Shown one piece after another: positions 15,159 through 20,069 of a DNA stretch of 20,069 nt (its first letter is position 1; the number at the start of each line of letters is the position of its first letter). Source of the stretch: an uncultured Bacteroidales bacterium (GTDB lineage Bacteria; Bacteroidota; Bacteroidia; Bacteroidales; Bacteroidaceae); NCBI GenBank assembly GCA_937914945.1, contig CALGJF010000075.1:1-20069 (forward strand). The letters run 5' to 3'. A program made the position numbers and the translations under genes. The notes beneath the pieces are model-generated. The model made no database searches, was not told where the DNA came from, and saw only the letters and a list, made by a program, of their open reading frames with translations.

Positions 15159-16294
15159 AATACTATCTGATAGTTGGTGAGGCATCGGGCGACCTGCACG
15201 CCTCCAACCTTATGAAGGCTCTTAAAGCTGCCGATAGAGGGGCCGAGTTTCGTTTCTTTGGCGGCGACCTTATGTCGCAAGTGGGCGGTACATGTGTGAA
15301 ACATTACCGCGATTGTGCCTTCATGGGGTTTATTCCCGTGCTCATGAACTTGCGTACTATATTTGCCAACATGGCAATGTGCAAGAAGGATATAAAAGAG
15401 TGGCAGCCCGATGCGCTGATATTGGTGGATTACCCGGGCTTCAACCTGTCCATAGCACGCGATATTCACAAAACGACATCCATCCCTGTCTATTACTACA
15501 TAGCTCCCAAGATTTGGGCATCGCGCGAGGGCAGAATAAAGAATATAAAGCGCGATGTGGATGAACTCTTTTCCATTCTTCCCTTTGAGGTTGAGTATTT
15601 CAAAAAGCACAGCTACGATATAAACTACATAGGCAATCCATGTGTCGATGCCGTCGATGCCTATTTGCGTGGAAACAAACGCGACGATGCTGCCTTCCGT
15701 GCTGCCAATAATCTGGGCGATAAACCTATTGTTGCTCTGTTGGCGGGCAGCCGCAAGCACGAGATAAAGGATAATCTGCCGCAAATGTTGCAGGCCATGG
15801 CCGAATATCCCGGTTACATGCCCGTGATAGCAGGTGCGCCGAGTATAGACAAGGAACTTTATGCTCCATATCTGCAGCAGGGCGCAGCCATAGTCTTTGG
15901 CGACACTTATCGCCTGTTGCAACACTCTCATGCGGCATTGGTAACATCGGGTACTGCAACGCTTGAAACGGCTCTTTTCCGTGTGCCGCAAGTGGTGTGT
16001 TACAGCACGCCTGTTCCATGGCTCATATCAAAATTAAAGCCTATATTCTTGAAGGTAAAATATATATCGCTTGTAAATCTTATTGCCGGCAGCGAGGTGG
16101 TGCGCGAGCTTGTGGCAGCCGATATGACGGTCAAGAACATTATAGGGGAGCTTGGCAAGTTGTTGCCCGCCGATTCTGCAGCACGACAAACTATGCTTGC
16201 CGAATATGACCGCATGATAGATATTCTTGGTGAGCCGGGAGCATCGCGGCATGCCGCCGAAAAGATGGTGCAGTTGCTGACAGAAAAAAAATGA
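15155..16294 (+). CDS. lpxB: Lipid-A-disaccharide synthase
   Basis: LpxB joins lipid X to UDP-diacylglucosamine to make the lipid A disaccharide at the inner face of the cytoplasmic membrane. The 379-residue protein is of GT-B (GT19) type, with GEASGD at 8-13, FMGFIPVL, DYPGFNL, YYIAPKIWA, YIGNP, LLAGSRKHEI and the C-terminal donor-site region TSGTATLETAL. Length and motifs fit the family. It starts inside the surE stop (ATGA overlap). The last three codons and the stop lie inside the left arm of a 36-bp palindrome, and the stop is doubled (TGATGA). Its presence shows that the organism makes lipid A. It converges with cdsA. Confidence 0.96.
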   Translation: MKYYLIVGEASGDLHASNLMKALKAADRGAEFRFFGGDLMSQVGGTCVKHYRDCAFMGFIPVLMNLRTIFANMAMCKKDIKEWQPDALILVDYPGFNLSIARDIHKTTSIPVYYYIAPKIWASREGRIKNIKRDVDELFSILPFEVEYFKKHSYDINYIGNPCVDAVDAYLRGNKRDDAAFRAANNLGDKPIVALLAGSRKHEIKDNLPQMLQAMAEYPGYMPVIAGAPSIDKELYAPYLQQGAAIVFGDTYRLLQHSHAALVTSGTATLETALFRVPQVVCYSTPVPWLISKLKPIFLKVKYISLVNLIAGSEVVRELVAADMTVKNIIGELGKLLPADSAARQTMLAEYDRMIDILGEPGASRHAAEKMVQLLTEKK

Positions 16295-16319
16295 TGAGCC
16301 GCGGCTCATCATTTTTTTT
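16284..16319. terminator. Perfect 36-bp palindrome terminator overlapping the lpxB stop
   Basis: Both arms are 18 bases without mismatch: eight A, then ATGATGAGCC-like sequence to the centre CCGCGG at 16299-16304, then the complement ending in eight T. The A/T tails give a T run after the hairpin on both strands, the classic shape of a bidirectional intrinsic terminator for lpxB (plus) and cdsA (minus). The left arm contains the final Lys codons and TGA of lpxB. Confidence 0.88.
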
Positions 16320-16344
16320 GTCTGTTTATGTCCATCGGTTGTTT

Positions 16345-17178
16345 TTATAAAACACCTATAAGGCTCAAATAAATCATGGCGCAGGGTGCCGCAAGCAGGG
16401 TGCTGTCGAAACGGTCGAGCATGCCGCCATGCCCGGGTAGGATATTTCCCGAATCCTTTATGCCCATTTCGCGTTTCATGCACGATTCAATTAGGTCGCC
16501 GTATGTGCCGGCAACAGCCACAACGGCTGCCATGCCCATCCATTGCCAGGCATTTAGCTGGGTGAAGAAGAGCGACATCACATATCCGGCAATCATGGCA
16601 ACAACAAAGCCGCCGATAGTGCCCTCCCAAGTCTTTTTAGGCGAAACTCGTTCCCACATTTTATGGCGGCCTATGGAGCAGCCAACGAAGAATGCACCGG
16701 TGTCGTTGCACCATATGAATACAAATATTGCAAGGGGCAGTGCGTAGTTATATGTGTTGCCCATGGCTCCCACCGTAGAAAGCGTGTTGAGCAGGGCGAA
16801 GGGCAATGCTGCATACACCTGTGAGAGTGCAAAATATGCGTAATTATCAAGCGAACTACCCTCTGTGCTGAACAACCTGCGTATAAACATATAAACCAAA
16901 AGTAACGCATAGGGTGCAAAGAGCAGGGTGGTGTCGGTTATTCCCAAGTGAGCTTTGGCATAGAAGGCAAAGAACAGGTAGCCGCCACCTATAACGGCAA
17001 TCAGCGTGCTGAACGTGGTCTTCTTGTGCTCATGTATGAGGTTGCAGAACTCGTTCACCGCAAGCATGGTAACTATTGTGAACAGCGCACCGAAAGAGGT
17101 GTGCCCGTAAATGATTGCACTCAACAGGACAATACCAAATGCGGCACCTGTGAGTATGCGTACAAGTAACTTATTCAT
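16345..17178 (-). CDS. cdsA: Phosphatidate cytidylyltransferase (CDP-diglyceride synthase)
   Basis: CdsA converts phosphatidic acid and CTP to CDP-diacylglycerol, the branch point of phospholipid synthesis, in the inner membrane. The 277-residue protein has about eight hydrophobic segments. The diagnostic parts are WCNDTGAFFVG (156-166), SPKKTWEGTIGG (179-190) and the C-terminal signature from GDLIESCMKR (227-236) to PGHGGMLDRFDS (248-259). I chose the ATG at 17178, inside the ftsH stop region (8-base overlap), since an ATG at 17223 would lie within ftsH coding sequence and add 15 residues that do not fit the family. The overlap suggests coupled translation with ftsH. Confidence 0.95.
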   Translation of the reverse strand: MNKLLVRILTGAAFGIVLLSAIIYGHTSFGALFTIVTMLAVNEFCNLIHEHKKTTFSTLIAVIGGGYLFFAFYAKAHLGITDTTLLFAPYALLLVYMFIRRLFSTEGSSLDNYAYFALSQVYAALPFALLNTLSTVGAMGNTYNYALPLAIFVFIWCNDTGAFFVGCSIGRHKMWERVSPKKTWEGTIGGFVVAMIAGYVMSLFFTQLNAWQWMGMAAVVAVAGTYGDLIESCMKREMGIKDSGNILPGHGGMLDRFDSTLLAAPCAMIYLSLIGVL

Positions 17179-19177
17179 TTTCTTTGGTGTTTGTGGTTTC
17201 TTCTGTGGTTGTATTGTTGGCATCGTCGGCAGCGGGTAGGTTGGCAGTGTTGTCTTCAGCCTCCTCGGTGGTGGCTTCGGTGCTGCTCTTTTCTATAATC
17301 TCCTCGCTACGCGAAGCCCAAGGTCGTTTGCCGAAAATCTTCTCCACATCCTCGGCAAAAATAACCTCGCGCTCCATGAGCACCTTGGCAAGCTCGGCAT
17401 GGCCCTCTTTGTGCTCTGTTAGAAGGCTCTTGGCGCGTTCGTATTGGCTGTTTATCATGGCCTGTACTTCGTTGTCGATGAGCTCGGCTGTCCTCTCGCT
17501 GTATGGGCGGTTGAACGAGTACTGCTCATTGTTGTAGTAGCACAGATTGGCAAGTTTGTCGCTCATGCCGGCATAGGCAATCATTCCGTATGCCTGCTTG
17601 GTTACGCGCTCCAAGTCGTTCATGGCGCCGGTTGATATGTGCCCTGTGAAAAGTTCCTCGGCTGCGCGGCCGCCAAGTATGGCACACATCTCATCGAGCA
17701 TCTGTTCTTTGGTGGTTATCTGTCGCTCCTCGGGCATATACCATGCTGCACCGAGCGCACGCCCGCGTGGCACAATGGTTACCTTAATGAGCGGGTTGGC
17801 ATGCTCAAGGAACCACGACAAGGTGGCATGGCCTGCCTCGTGTATTGCGATGGTGCGTTTTTCGTTCTCCGTCATCACCTTGGTTTTTTTCTCCAATCCT
17901 CCTATGATGCGGTCTACGGCATCAAGGAAATCCTGTTTTTCCACTGCGCTTTTGTTGTTTCGGGCAGCTATCAGTGCAGCCTCGTTGCACACGTTGGCAA
18001 TGTCGGCACCCGAGAATCCGGGTGTCTGGCGGGCAAGCGTGTCCACATCTACCGAGGGGTCCAATTTCAATGGGCGCAAGTGAACACCGAATATCGCTTT
18101 GCGTTCGTTGAGGTCGGGCAAATCAACATGAATCTGGCGGTCGAAACGGCCTGCACGCAGCAGGGCTTTGTCGAGAATGTCGGCACGGTTTGTGGCTGCC
18201 ATAACAATTATTCCGCTATTGGTGCCAAAGCCGTCCATCTCGGTGAGCAATTGGTTCAGTGTGCTTTCGCGCTCGTCGTTGCCACCCATCGAGGGATTCT
18301 TGCCACGCGCACGGCCTACAGCATCAATCTCGTCGATGAATATTATACAGGGGGCTTTCTCCTTTGCCTGGCGGAAGAGGTCGCGCACACGCGATGCACC
18401 CACGCCCACGAACATCTCCACAAAATCGGAACCCGAGAGCGAGAAGAAGGGTACATTGGCTTCGCCTGCCACAGCCTTTGCCAGCAATGTTTTGCCTGTG
18501 CCCGGAGGCCCCACAAGGAGTGCGCCTTTGGGTATTTTTCCACCAAGTTCTGTGTAGCGACCGGGGTTTTTAAGGAAATCCACAATCTCCTTTACCTCCT
18601 GCTTGGCACCTTCTTGCCCTGCAACATCCTTGAATGTTATGCGGTTATTGTCGTTCTTCTCAAAAAGTTTGGCTTGTGATTTCCCCACATTGAACACACC
18701 GCCTTGCGAGCCGCCTCCGCCCATTCGGCGCATAAGGAATATCCACACACCCACAAATACCACAATGGGCAGTATGTTCCATAGGATGCCTCCCCAAAGG
18801 TCTGGCTTGATTTCGTATTTCAACGTGCCCTTGTAGTTGTTCTGCGCCTCTTGTTCTTCAATAAACTTTTCAAAGTTCTCTTTTGAACCTATTTGCAGGA
18901 ACACCATAGGCTCTTCACCTATTTTATCCACTTTACCCGGGAATACATATTTAGCCGAGTCGGGATAGATTTTGGCCTCTACATCGTTGTTGTCATATAC
19001 GGTGATGCCCGAAACGTATCCCTTCTCGACATACGTTTTCAGTTCCGAGTATATAACCTCCTTTTTAAGCGAGCTTGTACCGCCATCGTATAGGTAAAAG
19101 AATATCAGCACGGCTCCTGCAACAAGGTAGAACCATGTGAAATTGAATTGTGGTTTTTGTATCTTTTTATCGCTCAT
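17171..19177 (-). CDS. ftsH: ATP-dependent zinc metalloprotease FtsH
   Basis: FtsH is a membrane-bound hexameric AAA+ protease that degrades damaged membrane proteins and selected regulators. The 668-residue protein shows a first membrane span (about 15-31), a periplasmic domain of roughly 95 residues, a second span (about 131-149), then a Gly-rich linker. The AAA module has Walker A GPPGTGKT (223-230), pore motif MFVGVG (255-260), Walker B FIDEID (280-285) and the arginine-finger region RAGRFDR (341-347). The M41 protease has zinc motif HEAGH (446-450) and the downstream Asp in MNDLERV. The C-terminal tail of about 45 residues is rich in Glu, Thr and Asn. I chose the ATG at 19177, five bases after the rsfS stop; an ATG at 19225 would lie inside rsfS. 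It is the middle gene of rsfS-ftsH-cdsA. Confidence 0.97.
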   Translation of the reverse strand: MSDKKIQKPQFNFTWFYLVAGAVLIFFYLYDGGTSSLKKEVIYSELKTYVEKGYVSGITVYDNNDVEAKIYPDSAKYVFPGKVDKIGEEPMVFLQIGSKENFEKFIEEQEAQNNYKGTLKYEIKPDLWGGILWNILPIVVFVGVWIFLMRRMGGGGSQGGVFNVGKSQAKLFEKNDNNRITFKDVAGQEGAKQEVKEIVDFLKNPGRYTELGGKIPKGALLVGPPGTGKTLLAKAVAGEANVPFFSLSGSDFVEMFVGVGASRVRDLFRQAKEKAPCIIFIDEIDAVGRARGKNPSMGGNDERESTLNQLLTEMDGFGTNSGIIVMAATNRADILDKALLRAGRFDRQIHVDLPDLNERKAIFGVHLRPLKLDPSVDVDTLARQTPGFSGADIANVCNEAALIAARNNKSAVEKQDFLDAVDRIIGGLEKKTKVMTENEKRTIAIHEAGHATLSWFLEHANPLIKVTIVPRGRALGAAWYMPEERQITTKEQMLDEMCAILGGRAAEELFTGHISTGAMNDLERVTKQAYGMIAYAGMSDKLANLCYYNNEQYSFNRPYSERTAELIDNEVQAMINSQYERAKSLLTEHKEGHAELAKVLMEREVIFAEDVEKIFGKRPWASRSEEIIEKSSTEATTEEAEDNTANLPAADDANNTTTEETTNTKENE

Positions 19178-19182
19178 ATAAA

Positions 19183-19554
19183 TCAGTCTAGATCGGGAAT
19201 GTTTGTAATTTTTGCGTCGGCCCACAAGTGTTCTATGTCGTAGAATGTACGCACATCGGGCAGGAATATGTGCACAAGTATATCACCATAGTCCATTGCC
19301 ACCCATTGTGCGTTGCGCAAGCCGTCTATTGCATAGGGCTTGCGTTTGCAATCTACTCTTACCATATCCTCTATTGAGTCTGTTATGGCACTTACTTGGG
19401 CCGGGGAGTTTCCCTGGCATATAACAAAATAGTCGCATATGCTGTTCCCAAGTTGTTCCATATCTACAATGGTTATTCCTTTACCTTTTTTCTCTTGTAT
19501 GGCTTCCGTTATTTTTTCAATAAGTTCTTTTATTGTTTTATCTTCTTTTTGCAT
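19183..19554 (-). CDS. rsfS: Ribosome silencing factor RsfS
   Basis: RsfS (YbeB/Iojap family) binds ribosomal protein uL14 on the large subunit and blocks subunit joining when nutrients are short. The 123-residue form is typical in size. Visible features are the family patterns EKKGKGITIVDM, CDYFVICQGNSPAQVSAI in the central strand-turn, and the C-terminal WVAMDYGDILVHIFL. I prefer the ATG at 19554 (MQKEDK); an ATG at 19572 would add six residues and cannot be excluded. It is the first gene of the rsfS-ftsH-cdsA unit, with a predicted promoter about 130 bases upstream. Confidence 0.93.
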   Translation of the reverse strand: MQKEDKTIKELIEKITEAIQEKKGKGITIVDMEQLGNSICDYFVICQGNSPAQVSAITDSIEDMVRVDCKRKPYAIDGLRNAQWVAMDYGDILVHIFLPDVRTFYDIEHLWADAKITNIPDLD

Positions 19555-19622
19555 TGTATAAAAAACTATCATTTATATAAGATAGAGCAAATAGCATGCC
19601 AATGTTTGTTTTGCAGTCATTC

Positions 19623-19635
19623 TGCCAATTTGGCA
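19623..19635. repeat. Short inverted repeat in the rsfS leader
   Basis: TGCCAA and TTGGCA are 6-bp perfect arms around a single T. A further half-site TGCCAAT is at 19596-19602. Both lie between the predicted rsfS promoter and its start codon, so they would be in the 5' leader. An operator or a weak RNA hairpin is possible, but chance is not excluded. Confidence 0.3.
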
Positions 19636-19684
19636 TATATTCCTCTTCTTTATTTGCATCGTTGAATAAATAGGCGTATATGTG

Positions 19685-19692
19685 CAAAGATA
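19685..19692 (-). promoter_or_regulatory. Probable -7 box of the rsfS-ftsH-cdsA promoter
   Basis: On the minus strand this reads TATCTTTG, a full match to TAnnTTTG and the form most often seen in Bacteroidota. Transcription would begin near 19678 and give a leader of about 125 bases before rsfS. The upstream region is T-rich (TGGTTTTTGGG), but its TTTG is too close to serve as the -33 box. Confidence 0.55.
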
Positions 19693-19787
19693 GGTAGATT
19701 TTAACCCAAAAACCATATAGTAGAATGTTTTTTTGAAATATTTGTGTAAAAAAATGGCGAAAATGTTTTTTTTAACGAGATTTGTTG

Positions 19788-19795
19788 TATCTTTG
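19788..19795 (+). promoter_or_regulatory. -7 box of the tRNA-Gln promoter
   Basis: TATCTTTG matches TAnnTTTG completely and lies 17 bases before the tRNA 5' end. The predicted start is near 19802, leaving about 10 bases of 5' leader for RNase P to remove. The -33 region is a run of T without a clean TTTG. Confidence 0.65.
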
Positions 19796-19811
19796 CATCG
19801 CATTTGAGCAT

Positions 19812-19882
19812 TGGGCTATGGTGTAATGGTAACACTGCAGATTCTGGTCCTGCCTTTCCTGGTTCGAGTCCGGGTAGCCCAA
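19812..19882 (+). tRNA. tRNA-Gln (anticodon CUG)
   Basis: A 71-base cloverleaf can be drawn by eye. The acceptor stem TGGGCTA pairs with TAGCCCA (7 bp). The D stem GTGT/ACAC flanks loop AATGGTA. The anticodon stem GCAGA/CCTGC has four pairs and an A-C mismatch at 31-39 next to loop TTCTGGT, giving anticodon CTG for codon CAG. The variable loop is CTTT. The T stem CCTGG/CCGGG has one T-G wobble and loop TTCGAGT. The discriminator is A. The 3' CCA is not encoded (genomic CAG follows), as is usual where CCA is added by enzyme. The weak first pair (T-A) is typical of bacterial tRNA-Gln. Confidence 0.95.
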
Positions 19883-19886
19883 CAGA

Positions 19887-19919
19887 GAAGTCTTGCATTT
19901 GGCAAGGCTTCTTTTTTTT
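19887..19919 (+). terminator. Intrinsic terminator of tRNA-Gln
   Basis: GAAGTCTTGC pairs with GCAAGGCTTC over 10 positions (one G-T wobble) around a 5-base loop ATTTG, followed directly by eight T. It starts five bases after the tRNA 3' end. Confidence 0.92.
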
Positions 19920-20034
19920 ATTGTTATCGGTGAGTTTTGCCGCCATAGGGGCTCACCTGCAAAAGCCGGGGGGAGTTGCTACAAAATCCTCGGTGGCCCA
20001 TGAGCTATTCTTTATTTAATTTTATTTCTTTTAT

Positions 20035-20059
20035 CTCCTTTTTGTCGCACAAAAAGGAG
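20035..20059. repeat. Hairpin-forming inverted repeat near the window end
   Basis: CTCCTTTTTGT and ACAAAAAGGAG are perfect 11-bp arms around CGC. A partial further copy of the right arm (CAAAAAGG) follows at 20060-20067. It could be a terminator of a gene outside the window or a short dispersed repeat. The rest of 19920-20069 shows no gene that I can support. Confidence 0.6.
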
Positions 20060-20069
20060 CAAAAAGGCC

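Noticed and set aside
19573..19803. 76-codon minus-strand open frame upstream of rsfS
   Set aside because: A/T-rich, lies across two predicted promoters, shows no family resemblance and no conserved start.
19701..19946. Minus-strand open frame of 81 codons across tRNA-Gln
   Set aside because: Its middle part (GLPGLEPGKAGPESAVLPL) is the reverse complement of the tRNA, a well-known kind of false protein.

Overview
This window is a stretch of conserved core chromosome from a member of the Bacteroidota, most likely order Bacteroidales. The evidence is the family content (DUF3822, DUF5683, a RecD-like helicase, M23 peptidase and MerR-like genes next to alaS), the gene order parA-parB-DUF5683-mltD-rel and rsfS-ftsH-cdsA, the presence of lpxB (a lipid A-making Gram-negative), and several upstream boxes that fit the Bacteroidota promoter element TAnnTTTG. 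Genus cannot be decided from the sequence alone.

Layout. Positions 1-340 hold 141-bp tandem repeats which, on the minus strand, encode a Cys-rich repeat protein in one frame. They are joined out of frame to the N-terminal half of a DUF3822 gene (to 759). Upstream of that is a conserved single-span membrane protein of unknown function (770-1456). A RecD-like helicase (1551-2987) runs the other way and converges on alaS (3078-5696) across a perfect 46-bp palindrome. Divergent from alaS is a two-gene unit: an M23/LytM-type peptidase with a coiled coil (5955-6929) and a MerR-like regulator (6932-7282). This converges, across a 52-bp near-palindrome, on a six-gene minus-strand operon read parA, parB, DUF5683, mltD-like transglycosylase, rel ((p)ppGpp synthetase/hydrolase) and an unrecognised membrane protein (14062 down to 7364). 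Divergent from parA are surE and lpxB (14367-16294), overlapping by ATGA. They converge, across a 36-bp palindrome that includes the lpxB stop codon, on rsfS-ftsH-cdsA (19554 down to 16345). A tRNA-Gln(CUG) gene with its own promoter and terminator lies at 19812-19919. The last 150 bases hold only a hairpin.

How the genes fit together. The two large units combine chromosome segregation, peptidoglycan turnover and the stringent response (parAB to rel), and lipid A/phospholipid synthesis with membrane proteolysis and ribosome silencing (lpxB, cdsA, ftsH, rsfS). Both arrangements are known Bacteroidales synteny and not new systems. All three convergent gene pairs are separated by long palindromes that probably act as two-way terminators.

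I do not see a phage, insertion sequence, CRISPR array, defence island or clearly new system here. The region most worth a second look is the left edge, where DUF3822 is cut by a repeat sequence at a short microhomology. That is either a real rearrangement or an assembly chimera.
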